Shown: positions 52,594 to 61,913, numbered from the stretch's first letter. The stretch is DNA of 64,000 bases from Euzebya pacifica (GCF_003344865.1 NZ_CP031165.1:2237910-2301909), one strand, 5' to 3'. Notes: generated by a model from the sequence alone, not told the origin. Translations and numbers: made by a program.

Positions 52594-53439
52594 TCATCGG
52601 GTCCCCTCCACGGTGACCATCTCGCCGTGGGCCTTGCCGACCCGGGCCAGGACGTTGCGGTTGAAGTGGACCCGGCAGCGTTGCCAGGCGACCCCCTGCA
52701 GGTGGCGGCGGATCGCGGCCTTCAGGCCTTCGTGGGCGTCGGAGATGACCAGTCGAACCCCGATGAGCCCACGCGTCTTGAGGCCCTTGAGGAACTGGCC
52801 CCAGAACGCCTCGTCCTCGCTGTCGCCCACGTCCAGCCCCAGCACCTCGCGGGTCCCGTCGGTGGCCACGCCGAACGCCACGACAATGGCGCGGGACACG
52901 ACGTGGCGGCCGACGCGGCCCTTGACGTAGGTGGCGTCGCAGAACACGTAGGGGAAGTCGGTGTGGGCCAGCGTCCGGCTGCGGAAGGCCTCGACGTGCT
53001 CGTCGATCTCCGCGCAGATCCGCGACACCGTCGATTTCGACACGCCCGAGTCGACCCCGAGCGCCTTGACCAGGTCATCGACCTTGCGGGTGGACGTGCC
53101 CTTGACGTAGGCGGTCATGATCACCGCCCACAGGGCTTGGTCGACCCGGCGGCGCGGCTCCAGCAGCGACGGGTAGAAGTTGCCCTTGCGGACCTTTGGG
53201 ATCGCCAGCTCCACGTCCCCGGCCGGGGTGGACAGGGTGCGTGGTGGCCGGTGGCCGTTGCGCTGCCCGGTGCGGCCGTCGGTCCGCTGGTGCAGCGCGG
53301 CGCCGATGGAGGCGGTCAGCTCTTCCTCGATCAGCTGCTGCAACGCCCCCTGGAGCAGGTCGCGGAACACCGTCCGGTGCTCGTCGGTGAGCAGGTTGGC
53401 GGCAACGTCGGTCAGCAGGTCATTATCAGTGGCGGCCAT
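52594..53439 (-). pseudogene. IS256-family (Mutator-type) transposase, C-terminally truncated
   Basis: A 281-residue product with AAAGGAGG upstream of its ATG. It carries the IS256 N-terminal region and the catalytic RNase H-like start YVFCDATYVKGRVGRHVVSRA and LVISDAHEGLKAAI (two Asp residues). Intact members are about 400 residues. The last ~120 residues, including the catalytic glutamate, are missing, so it should be inactive. The frame ends in a TGA at the junction with the lipoprotein C remnant. Confidence 0.85.
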
Positions 53440-53550
53440 CGTGTGGCCTCCTTTCGCGAGATCCTTGGTAAGACCTCACGAGCGGTCACACGGTGGCCAT
53501 CACCGTTGGGGGAACCAACTCCGACTTACACCTGCCGGTGGGACATAAAC
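52594..53550 (-). mobile_element. Partial IS256-family insertion sequence
   Basis: The element includes the truncated transposase and about 110 bases of its upstream end, reaching an inverted-repeat-like segment near 53516-53550 (GGCAGGTGTAAGTCGGAG on the minus strand). The other end is lost, replaced by lipoprotein copy C. No target duplication can be assigned. Confidence 0.65.
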
Positions 53551-53600
53551 CGACCGCCTGCCCCCGTATGAGGCGAAAATGGCTTCCTGGAACGACAAAA

Positions 53601-53639
53601 GGCCTGCTCAGCGCCCTGTCAGGGGGCGGCCGGCAGGCC
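53601..53639 (-). terminator. Terminator of tRNA-Pro remnant (scar 3)
   Basis: The same GGCCTGC/GCAGGCC hairpin with TTTTGTCG tail as at 52132-52170. The two copies are identical over the stem and extend the direct repeat on both sides (about 52091-52310 against 53551-53780). Confidence 0.75.
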
Positions 53640-53647
53640 CGATGAAG

Positions 53648-53692
53648 TGGTCGGGATGCGCGGATTCGAACCGCGGATCTCCGGTCCACCAG
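53648..53692 (-). pseudogene. tRNA-Pro 3' half, att-like scar 3
   Basis: Identical to the scar 2 fragment from the T arm to CCA, but the anticodon-loop segment reads CTGGTGG rather than CTGGGGG. The 5' half is again missing. The flanking minus-strand sequence (CGCTGACCTGCGC...CACGCCT) also resembles that of scar 2, so both share the element-side sequence as well as the tRNA core. Confidence 0.75.
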
Positions 53693-53756
53693 ATACCTGA
53701 CCGCAGGCGTGGAAGCGCAGGTCAGCGGCGGCTTAGAGGTGCCTCGAAATCGCGAG

Positions 53757-53774
53757 TGACACACGGATTGACAC
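53757..53774. repeat. TGACAC direct-repeat pair 3
   Basis: TGACAC-N6-TGACAC, 65 bp beyond the tRNA fragment at 53648-53692, matching pair 2 in spacing and orientation. Confidence 0.5.
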
Positions 53775-53844
53775 CACCCCTGATCCGGACGCGCGGTTGC
53801 GTTTCGTCTCGCTGACGGCGTGGGCGGTCCAGTCTCACGTCGTG

Positions 53845-54459
53845 TCAGAGGCTTGCCGAAGGGCTCTCCCCTTTGGTCAACCCACCGAGCATCCAATCAA
53901 CAACTTCTTGGGTCAGCGCATCCAAGCTCAGCGTCCCCTCGGGCCGGTACCAGAGCGGAATGGAGTTCAATCCACCGAACATGAGCTTTACCGCCGGCCT
54001 GACCGGCAAGGACCTGAACTCACCTGCCTCAATCCCTTCTTGCAGGATCAGGATCAGCCGACGCTCATGTCTCTCTCGGACATCGGCAAACTGTTCGTGC
54101 GTGGAACGATCCAGCAGTACATTCACGTTCTCACCCAGAACCTGACCCTCCACGGACGTTGCGACGACTGTCACGTGAGCCTTCACGAACGCTCGCAACT
54201 TTGACTCCGCAGATCCCTCCGTCAAAGCCGCCTGTTTGGCGATACGGGACGTCACCTGCTCCAGGATCAGTGCCAACAACTGCTCTTTGCTGCTGACGTA
54301 GTAGTACAGGCTGGCCTTGGACAAGCCGATTCGCTCGCCTATGCGTTCCAATGTCGCGTTGGCGAACCCCTGCAGCGCGAATTCCTCCGCGGCCGCTTTC
54401 AAGATCATCTCGCGTCGCAACTCATGCCGGCGCGACTGACGACAATTGTCTGATGCCAA
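53845..54459 (-). CDS. TetR-family transcriptional regulator
   Basis: A 204-residue regulator. The HTH is ILKAAAEEFALQGFANATLERIGERIGLSKASLYYYVSSKEQLL, followed by an all-helical ligand domain of the fatty-acid/aromatic-CoA type. It begins with a TTG codon with GGAG 11 bases upstream. It is lower in GC than the left half of the window, as are its right-hand neighbours. It may regulate the aromatic-catabolism genes to the right, but no operator was identified. Confidence 0.88.
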   Translation of the reverse strand: MASDNCRQSRRHELRREMILKAAAEEFALQGFANATLERIGERIGLSKASLYYYVSSKEQLLALILEQVTSRIAKQAALTEGSAESKLRAFVKAHVTVVATSVEGQVLGENVNVLLDRSTHEQFADVRERHERRLILILQEGIEAGEFRSLPVRPAVKLMFGGLNSIPLWYRPEGTLSLDALTQEVVDWMLGGLTKGESPSASL

Positions 54460-55021
54460 GCTACTTTGTCTCCTGGGCCATCACTATGGCGCCATGGTTC
54501 CCCCGCTTTGGGGTGTCGCTCGCCCTCTTTTGAACCGAGACGGGCCGATGGTAGGTCAGAGGCTCTGACCGGTTCCGCGTCACTCTGTAATGCGGAACGT
54601 TCGGGCAAGCAATGGCAATTGTGGTCGCGGCCCCCTGGCCACGCCAGCCTACCGCACAAGTCCGCGCGGGCCCTGCGAGCCGCTCTGAGTTCGAGTGACC
54701 GCGCTGATCGAGCACCTACCGACGCTCTCGAGTGGGGTCGGTGTCTGTGACGGCCTGGGGGAGGGCACCACGACGGGGCACTCCCCCAGGCCGGGGCGGG
54801 AACACCTGGAGCAACAGGATCGAGGACGCCGTCAACCGTGGCGCGGACCCTGTAGGGGGCGAGCGTACAGATGACTTGGCACCCGAGGACGTCTGGTCCC
54901 GGCCCGCCCGAGGCCTTGCCGATCTCGTGGAGCGCGTGGTCGCCCGCATCCCGGCATGAGGTGTACGGAACAACCATCGACGACACTGCCCCTCCTTGGG
55001 ATCGTTGGAGGGGTTGGCGGA
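54460..55021. other. Intergenic region, no recognised gene
   Basis: No convincing gene. A 75-codon plus-strand frame (54732-54959, ending ERTDDLAPEDVWSRPARGLADLVERVVARIPA in two parts) has coding-like composition and could be a gene end stranded by rearrangement. It overlaps the 13-bp hairpin at 54751-54793. Confidence 0.3.
54751..54793. repeat. Perfect 13-bp inverted repeat
   Basis: CGGCCTGGGGGAG and CTCCCCCAGGCCG flank a 17-base spacer. No T run follows on either strand, so it is not a standard terminator. It could be a relic transposon end or a recombination site. Confidence 0.5.
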
Positions 55022-55731
55022 TCAGGTGGTCGGGGCGGCCTCATCCCATTCCGCACCGGATGCCCGGACGCTGTCGCGCGACTCGTGGGCGAACCGGGCG
55101 TCATGAACCTCGGGCGCGGACGCCATTGATGGGTAGGCGGAGGTGAGCGCACCCACGATCTGCTGCAGGGGCACCTCGCGAAACGTGCCATGATCGGTGA
55201 GGTACTCCATGTGCCGGCGGCCCAGCCGTCGAAGGCGTGGAGCAGGGCGTCCCCGCTGCCATCGAACTCAAGCGATGGAACACCGAACCGTGCGCACAGT
55301 TCATCGTTGAATGCGGGCGACGCCTTTCGCGGGTTCCCGTCCACCAATACTTCGGTGTAACCGTGCCAAACGAACACATCGCTGCCCATGAGCGAGGTCA
55401 GGGTCGGCGATGACAGATGGTTGCGCACATCGGCGTAACCGGGACCGGACGGAATACCCATTGCCCGACAGCACGCGGTCAGCAGCGTGGCCTTCGGGAC
55501 ACACCAGTTGCGGGATGACCGAAGCACGCAGCTGGCTCGCATGGCCTCAGGCGTCAAGTCCACCACGTAGGGGTCGTACCTGATCTCGTCACGGATCGCC
55601 CGGAACAACACCGCGATGCGTTCCTGAACCGTCGAGGCACCGGCGCAAGTGTCCCGAGCGTAGGCCCGGATGTCGGGGTGATCGGAATCGATGATCGGCG
55701 TCGATGTGACGTCGGCGGTGGTAGTGGGCAT
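55022..55731 (-). pseudogene. Transglutaminase-like cysteine peptidase family protein, frameshifted
   Basis: From the ATG at 55731 the frame shows the transglutaminase core: catalytic Cys in SRNWCVPKATLLTACCRAMGIP, His in VFVWHGYTEVLVDG, and the conserved SPAFNDELCARFGVPSLEFDG. After AFDG (about 55225) the frame slides into low-complexity sequence, while the expected continuation (RRHMEYLTDHGTFREVPL) is found one base off and ends at 55022. One missing base explains this. Either the gene is broken or the base was lost in sequencing. Confidence 0.7.
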
Positions 55732-55986
55732 GGTCTGGCCTCTTGTCGACGACAGTTCACGTTCCCGGGAGCCCAAACCGGGTTCGGTCGGTCGGCCGAA
55801 CGTGTTGGATCCCATTCGATGTCGGTCATCCGATGACACGTCGGGGCCAAGGGCTCTGGATCAAACATACAGCCGGTCAATTGTAGGGCCATGGTTACAG
55901 TATCGACCCAAGAGCGAGAATCGCGGCGAGCGGCTGGCCGAACGGCACGGATCAAGACCGGCGGACCCCCCTTGTTCCAAGGCGCC

Positions 55987-57260
55987 TCAGCGCGAATCCA
56001 TCGACGTCGGCCTCTCCGAGCGGATCATCGCCGCCGTCAGGCGACCAACGATCTGCCCCAGCCAAGGTGCGCTCGTTGCCCGCTGGATCGGCTGGTCAGA
56101 GACAGTTCCGTACAGCCGCCACGCACACTCCATCAGGGATGCTCGATCCCTTTCACTGGCGCGGATACCGTCCGGTAATGAGCCGCGTCTTCGTCGAGCT
56201 CCGATATGATGCGCCGCTCCTTCACATACCGGGTCGAGAGGGCTTCGGAGAGCTCCAGCACCGGGGCGCAGGGGATGTCATGGGACTCCAGCAGGTCCAG
56301 CAATTCGGCTCGTGAATGGTGGCTGATCGCGGCTTGCACTGCGAGGTTCACCTCCACCCGCCGGGCGACCCGCCCAGACATCATGGCGAGTTCGGGGTCC
56401 GCGCCCAACCCCCCGAGACCAAGTGCCCTGCAAAGCGGCAGCCAATGCTTGTCGCTGTACACCGCCACGACCACGTGCCCATCCTTGGCCTCGAACGACC
56501 CGTAGGGCACGACGCTGGGGTGCTCGTTGCCGATTCGACCAGGCGAATTCCCGGTGGTAGCGGCGTCGGCTCCCATATAGGTGAGGAGCGACAGGCTGGC
56601 GTCCAGCATTGGGACCTGGAGCAGCCCTCCGCGTCCATGTGCGTCGCGATACCTGAGGCCCGCGAGTCCGGCAATCGCCGCCCACAGCCCCGCGGACAGG
56701 TCACTGACCGGGACGCCCGCTCGGACCGCTGGACGATCAGGGGTCCCGGTGAGCGACATGACTCCTGACAGGGCTTGGATGACCAGGTCATAGGCCGCCC
56801 TCCCCGCCTCCGAGGACCCTGCTGCGAACCCGCTTATCGTCACGATGACCAGCTCTGGGTGCCGCTCGAGCAGTTGTGGTGGCGAGACGCTCAGCTTCAA
56901 TGCACTTGCTGCCCGCATGTTCTGGATCAGGATGTCGGCGACGCCTAGCATGTCGTGGAGTCGTTCGCGGTCCCCGACGGACGTCAGGTCGAGATTGACT
57001 ACCTTCTTGCCGGTGTTGACGGCGCGGTGGTAGAGGGAAGTGCCGTCGTGAAACGGGCCCACGTGCATGGAAGCGTCACCACCGGGAGGCTCGACCTTGG
57101 TGACCTCCGCGCCGAGCTGGGCAAGTGCCCAAGCGGAATAGGGGCCCGCGAGCACTTGGGACAGGTCCACGACCCGCAAACCGGTCAGCGGTGGTTCAGC
57201 GTGAGGGCCAGCCGTGATGGGCTCATCGGCAGCTGTATTGCTCGGCCTCATCGGTTGCAT
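55987..57260 (-). pseudogene. CaiB/BaiF family III CoA-transferase, frameshifted near the C-terminus
   Basis: The main frame (57260-56133) encodes 375 residues of a formyl-CoA transferase-type enzyme: GLRVVDLSQVLAGPYSAWALAQLGAEVTKVEPPGGD, the VNLDLTS strand, and catalytic-loop context RAAYDLVIQALSGVMSLTG. It ends prematurely at GIEHP-TGA. In the next frame the expected end continues (LMECAWRLYGTVSDQPIQ, then APWLGQIVGRL) to 55987. The break falls in CATCCCTGATGG, where one C is missing from the run. It would activate an acid with CoA from a donor thioester. Confidence 0.75.
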
Positions 57261-57396
57261 GGGCCCGACGCTAACCTTCGAAGGGCGCTGATGGACACAA
57301 TCATTCCACTGAGTGGACCTGTGTGGCTGTTCGATGCTTGCCTGCGCTCCAGTCGGGCGAACCGATGAGAGCTGGTATGGGAGGTGTCGTGTCGAG

Positions 57397-57880
57397 GGCC
57401 ACGAGAAACTCCCCACCGGCGGTCACGAGTTCTCCTCGCTGGTGGCCACCAGTTCGCCTCAGTGGTGGCGTCAGAACCTACCCGGTCAGGGTGTGGTGAG
57501 CGGGGGCCGGGTGGATGTTGCTTGAGACCGCCAGGCTCGCTCCTCATGGCGGCGTCGATGATGAAGTGTGCCCCCTGCAGTGGTCCAAGAGTGCTCGGCC
57601 GAGATCCTGGGGTAGCCCTTGGTGGGCTTGGGGCGGCGGGACACCTCGGCCGCACCGCCGTCGGTCTGGTGGGTGACCAGGTCCTCGCCGTGGAAGCGGG
57701 CCGACACCGGCTGATCAACCAGGTGTGGGGCGCAGAGTAGCGGCCCCCACCAACGCTGTTCGTGGCGTCGCGCGACATGACCCGGCGGCGAACAACGACC
57801 ACGGATGGGGAAACGCGTGGCCGCCCGTGGGGAACTCTCGTGTCCGCCAGCCGGAGGTTCTCGTGGCCGCCGTCAGTGTC
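57397..57880. mobile_element. IS21-like element relic (terminal repeats only)
   Basis: Three 23-24-bp units of the form GGCCACGAG-AACTCCCC-ACCGG lie in tandem at 57397-57465. Three more in inverted orientation lie at about 57806-57880. Multiple terminal repeats in opposite orientations are the layout of IS21-family ends. No istA or istB frame survives between them. The 700 bases from 57261 to 58092 otherwise hold no gene I recognise. Confidence 0.45.
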
Positions 57881-58092
57881 GGCGACCACACGGCGTTCGG
57901 GTGCGTCGGGGGGCCTGTCGAGCTGGGTGATCGCCGCTTCGGAGCGGCCATAAGCGGTTCAGGGTACGGCGGCCGGAAATCGCCTTGCTCGTTCTTCAGG
58001 GTTCCGTTTGGTGGAACGGTGGGGTGTTGGTCTGGGGGTGGGGTTGGTTGGGTGGTGGTGTTCGTGGGGGTGGAGCCGATTTGGAGGATTTG

Positions 58093-59409
58093 ATGGTGGA
58101 AGCTGGTGGGCTGGTTGTGGATGACCCGTCGCGGGGCCTGTTTCGTGTCGATCGGACGGTGATGACGTCGGCTGCGGTGCTGGATGCGGAGATGCAGCGG
58201 GTCTTTGATCGCTGTTGGTTGTATGTGGGTCACGAGTCGGAGGTGGCCGAGCCGGGGGAGTACCGCCGTCGGGTGGTGGCGGGCCGGTCGGTGATCTTCG
58301 TGCGTGGTGCCGACGACGAGGTGCGGGTGTTGCACAACAGTTGTCCGCACCGGGGTGCGATCGTGTGCCGCACCGATGAGGGGGTGGCGACGTCGTTTCA
58401 GTGCTTCTATCACGCGTGGACGTTCGCCACTGACGGGGCGCTTCGGGGGGTGCCGGGGGTCCAGTCCTATCCGGAGGGGTTCGACCAGGCGGAGCGGTCG
58501 TTGGTGCCGGTGGCGCGGGTGGAGTCCTACCGAGGGTTCTGGTTCATGTGCCTGGATGCCGACGCCGAACCGTTGCGGGACTACCTGGCTGACGCCTGCG
58601 AGCTGTTGGACGTCATCGTGGACCAGTCGCCGTCTGGTCGGTTGCGGGTGGTGCCGGGCCGGCAGTCCTACAGCATCCGGGCCAACTGGAAGCTGTTGGC
58701 GGAGAACAGTTATGACTCCTATCACGGCACGCCGACCCACCAGACCTACTTCTCGTATCTGCAGGCCACCGGTGGGACGTCGGATCAGGGCGACCTGAAG
58801 CGGCGGGGCGCCGCGCGGCCGTTGGGCAACGGGCATGCCTGCATCGAGTACTCCGCTCCGTGGGGCAAGCCGGTGGCCCGCTGGGTGCCCACCTTCGGGG
58901 AGCAGGCCCGGGAGGAGATGGCTGTGGTCCGCGCGCAGCTGCACGACCAGCACGGCCCCGAACGGGGTGCACGGATCACCGACACGATGCGCAACATGGT
59001 CATCTTCCCCAACCTGGTCGTCAACGACATCATGTCGTTGACGGTGCGGACCTTCCAGCCGACCGGCCCCGACACGATGTCGGTGGACGCCTACGCGCTG
59101 GCCCCGGTGGAGGAGGAGGGCGAGGCGCTGCACCGGCGGCTGCAGAGCTTCCTCGAGTTCCTCGGACCGGCCGGTTTGGCGACCCCTGATGACGCCGAGG
59201 CGTTGGAGTCCTGTCAGATCGGGTTCGCCTCCGGTGGGGTGACCCACAACGACATCTCCAAGGGCTACGGCACCACCGAACGCGACGGCGAGCTGCAGAT
59301 GCGCTCGTGGTGGCGTGAATGGAACCACCGGATGACTGGCCAACCACGACAGGCGTTGGGCGACCCCACCCAACCGACAGAGAGGACCGCAGATGCCCTC
59401 GCCGGCTGA
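58093..59409 (+). CDS. Aromatic ring-hydroxylating dioxygenase, large (alpha) subunit
   Basis: A 438-residue Rieske non-heme iron oxygenase. ATG at 58093 with GGAGG five bases upstream. The Rieske [2Fe-2S] ligands are C84-x-H86 (CPHRG) and C104-x2-H107 (CFYHAW). The mononuclear iron site is ENSYDSYHGTPTH (bridging D208, H211, H216). It adds O2 to an aromatic ring to give a cis-dihydrodiol. The substrate is not determinable; an aromatic acid is likely from the transporter context. The ferredoxin and reductase are not in the window. Overlaps the beta gene by 17 bases. Confidence 0.92.
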   Translation: MVEAGGLVVDDPSRGLFRVDRTVMTSAAVLDAEMQRVFDRCWLYVGHESEVAEPGEYRRRVVAGRSVIFVRGADDEVRVLHNSCPHRGAIVCRTDEGVATSFQCFYHAWTFATDGALRGVPGVQSYPEGFDQAERSLVPVARVESYRGFWFMCLDADAEPLRDYLADACELLDVIVDQSPSGRLRVVPGRQSYSIRANWKLLAENSYDSYHGTPTHQTYFSYLQATGGTSDQGDLKRRGAARPLGNGHACIEYSAPWGKPVARWVPTFGEQAREEMAVVRAQLHDQHGPERGARITDTMRNMVIFPNLVVNDIMSLTVRTFQPTGPDTMSVDAYALAPVEEEGEALHRRLQSFLEFLGPAGLATPDDAEALESCQIGFASGGVTHNDISKGYGTTERDGELQMRSWWREWNHRMTGQPRQALGDPTQPTERTADALAG

Positions 59410-59896
59410 ACTCGAACGCCTGGTGCTCGCTCAACGCGTGGAGACATTCATCCATCACGAGATGTCCTTGATCGACAGCTGGGAGCTCGACCAGTGGCGC
59501 GACCTCCTGACCGACGACGCGGTCTACACCATCCCCTCAACCAATCTGCAGGGGGACCCTGCCACGGAGCTCGGCCTGATCGACGACGACCGGACCCGTC
59601 TGCACTGGCGCGTTGAGCGGCTCAAGAGCGCGAGGGCACATCGGGAGTATCCCTGGTCGCGGGTCCGCCACTACGCCACGAACTTCCGCCTGCTGGAGTC
59701 CAACGACGAGGAGATAGTCGCCCACGTCAATGTCATTTTGTACCGGTATCGCTACGAACAGATCGACCCTTTCCTGGGCAGCATTCGGTACCACCTGGTT
59801 GACCTGCCTGAGGAGGGCCTGCGGATCAAGGCCCGACATGCCCGGATCGACCAGCAGCGACTCGCGCCCAATGGTGCGCTCAGCGTGATCTTCTGA
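59393..59896 (+). CDS. Aromatic ring-hydroxylating dioxygenase, small (beta) subunit
   Basis: A 167-residue SnoaL/NTF2-fold subunit with family markers ETFIHHEMSLIDSWELDQW, ARAHREYPWSRVRHYATNFR and the ending APNGALSVIF. It stabilises the alpha subunit in an alpha3-beta3 oxygenase. Start ATG with GAGAGGA upstream, inside the alpha gene. Confidence 0.92.
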   Translation: MPSPAELERLVLAQRVETFIHHEMSLIDSWELDQWRDLLTDDAVYTIPSTNLQGDPATELGLIDDDRTRLHWRVERLKSARAHREYPWSRVRHYATNFRLLESNDEEIVAHVNVILYRYRYEQIDPFLGSIRYHLVDLPEEGLRIKARHARIDQQRLAPNGALSVIF

Positions 59897-60654
59897 TGGC
59901 GGTCCCCACTGGACGCCTTGACGGGCAGGTTGTGGTCGTCACCGGAGCCGTCGGGTACCTCGGCTCTGCCCTGGTCGAGCGGCTGTCCGCCGACGGCGCG
60001 ATTGTTGCCGCCACGGATACCCGGTCGGCTGAGGAGATGCCGGCCGAACGCCGCCAGTGGACGAGCTTTGCCACCGCAGACCTGGGTGACGCCGCCGCCG
60101 CTGAGGACTTCGTGGCAGGCGTGGTCGACCGTCATGGTCGCATCGACGGACTCGTCAACAACGCCGGGGGTGGAATCATCGCCAGCTTCGAGGACCACTC
60201 CATCGACTCGCTGACCGAAACGATTCGTCGCAACCTGTGGACGACCCTCAACATGTGCGTCGCAGTCCTGCCGCGAATGCGGCTCCAGGGCGGGGGGCGC
60301 GTGGTCAACATCGGCGCCGAGTCGGTGCGGAACGGCTTGTTGCTGCACGCCGGCTACAACGCGGCGAAGGGTGGGGTCCACGGGCTGACCACCGGTTTGG
60401 CGCGCGAGTACGCCCCGGACGGAATCATCGTCAACGCCATCGCGCCGTCCGGGATCCACACCGAGCGCACGGACGAACGGCTGGCCCAAGGAGACCCGGG
60501 AGGGTTGGTTGAGCATGCCCAATCCCTCATTCCGATGGGCAGGTTCGCACAGCCGTCCGAAGTCGCCGGCGCGGTGAAGTTCCTGCTGTCGGCGGATGCC
60601 TCGTTCATCACCGGACAGGTCATCAGTGTCAACGGCGGCAGCTCCATGCTCTGA
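59896..60654 (+). CDS. Short-chain dehydrogenase (cis-dihydrodiol dehydrogenase-like)
   Basis: A 252-residue SDR enzyme: cofactor motif VVTGAVGYLGSAL, NNAGGG, catalytic Ser in GAESVRNG, and YNAAK (Y154, K158). C-terminus is ITGQVISVNGGSSML, which is typical of classical SDRs. Its start codon overlaps the beta-subunit stop (TGATG). It most likely rearomatises the dihydrodiol to a catechol with NAD+. Confidence 0.9.
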   Translation: MAVPTGRLDGQVVVVTGAVGYLGSALVERLSADGAIVAATDTRSAEEMPAERRQWTSFATADLGDAAAAEDFVAGVVDRHGRIDGLVNNAGGGIIASFEDHSIDSLTETIRRNLWTTLNMCVAVLPRMRLQGGGRVVNIGAESVRNGLLLHAGYNAAKGGVHGLTTGLAREYAPDGIIVNAIAPSGIHTERTDERLAQGDPGGLVEHAQSLIPMGRFAQPSEVAGAVKFLLSADASFITGQVISVNGGSSML

Positions 60655-60733
60655 CGGGCCTCTGTGCAGAAGCCCGCAACCTCCCCGCGTCCGGCAATGA
60701 CGCAAATCCCCCCGATAGAGAAAAGGAATCTCG

Positions 60734-61900
60734 ATGAATCTGCTTGAGCCGAACATTCGGCGACTGATCGCGGCGGCGATTTGCACCATGCTGGTCTTGA
60801 CGGCCTGCTCCGCTGACAGCGACACCGCCGACGACGACGCGGTGGCCACGAGCGAGGACGCTCCGTCCGACACTGCTGAGGAAACGGGGGATACTGAGTC
60901 CGACCCGCCGGGCGACGCCGCTGAGCCGGACGGGGATGGGGGCTTGATTACGGCTGAGGAATGCGCCACACGCGGTGAGGAAGGCTCGGTCTCGCTCGGT
61001 GAAGTGACATTCGGGGGTATGCAACGCTCGGTCTCCGCGCCGATGATCGCCTACGCCCAAGAGAACGGGCTGCTTGACGCGTACGGGATCGACCTGGAGG
61101 TGGTGGAGAACACCAACCCCACCACCATGTACCAAGAGTTCGTCTCTGGACGATACGACGTGAACCTCGGCGACCCGATCGCTCACGCCGCGATGGCGGC
61201 TGACGGTGCGCCCATCCGGGTCCTGGGCGGCTTCAACGCCAACCTGACCTGGTTGGTCGGGACCGAGGACATGGAGTGGACCGGACCAGAGTCGCTGGCC
61301 GGCCGCCGTGTCGCCGTCCTTCAGGGCGCCGGCGGCTACCTCTTGATCCGGGCGGCGCTGCGCCAGTTCCATGACTTCGACATCGAAGAGGAAGCCGAGA
61401 CCGTGGGCGCCCAGTCGCCGCCCGACGCGCTCTCGCAGGTCATGGCAGGGGCCGCCGACGTCGGCGCGTCGTTCGAGGTCAGCATTTCCAACGCCATCGT
61501 CACCAACCCCGAGGCGGGCCTGGTCCCGGTCTACAATCCGAACGAGGACTTCGCGGAGTTCACCGATGGCGAGACCCCATGGCAGACCGTCCTGTCCTTC
61601 AGGGACGACCAGGGCGCTGACGCCGATACCGTGCAGTGCTTGTTCCTCGCCTTCCAGGAGGCTGCCGAGGCACTGAATGACGATGTCGACCTGCTGGACC
61701 GCTTGGCAGTTGAGCACATCGGCGTCGAGGAAGGCGTCTACCGCGAGGCCGTGGAGTCGGGGCGGTACGTGTACGACGTGCGACCCATGGGCGAGGACAT
61801 CGCCAACGACATTCGCGCCATGCTGGAGATGCGCGAGGCCGACGACTCCTATCAGGGTGGTGAGGTCCCCGACAGCTTCTATGAGGGCCTCACCGGTTGA
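60734..61900 (+). CDS. ABC substrate-binding lipoprotein, SsuA/TauA (NMT1) type
   Basis: A 388-residue lipoprotein: lipobox LTAC at about residue 20, acidic tether to about residue 70, then the NMT1/SsuA-like fold (MIAYAQENGLLDAYGIDLEVVE, VSGRYDVNLGDPIAHAAMAADG, GRRVAVLQGAGGYLLIRAAL). Family members bind sulfonates, nitrate, thiamine precursors or aromatic acids. Its position in a dioxygenase operon favours an aromatic acid. Confidence 0.9.
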   Translation: MNLLEPNIRRLIAAAICTMLVLTACSADSDTADDDAVATSEDAPSDTAEETGDTESDPPGDAAEPDGDGGLITAEECATRGEEGSVSLGEVTFGGMQRSVSAPMIAYAQENGLLDAYGIDLEVVENTNPTTMYQEFVSGRYDVNLGDPIAHAAMAADGAPIRVLGGFNANLTWLVGTEDMEWTGPESLAGRRVAVLQGAGGYLLIRAALRQFHDFDIEEEAETVGAQSPPDALSQVMAGAADVGASFEVSISNAIVTNPEAGLVPVYNPNEDFAEFTDGETPWQTVLSFRDDQGADADTVQCLFLAFQEAAEALNDDVDLLDRLAVEHIGVEEGVYREAVESGRYVYDVRPMGEDIANDIRAMLEMREADDSYQGGEVPDSFYEGLTG

Positions 61901-61913
61901 TCCCGGTTCGCCA

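Noticed and set aside
51647-53844. An integrase or excisionase gene for the integrated element
   Set aside because: No frame in the scar region shows tyrosine or serine recombinase motifs; the only recombination gene is the truncated IS256 transposase.
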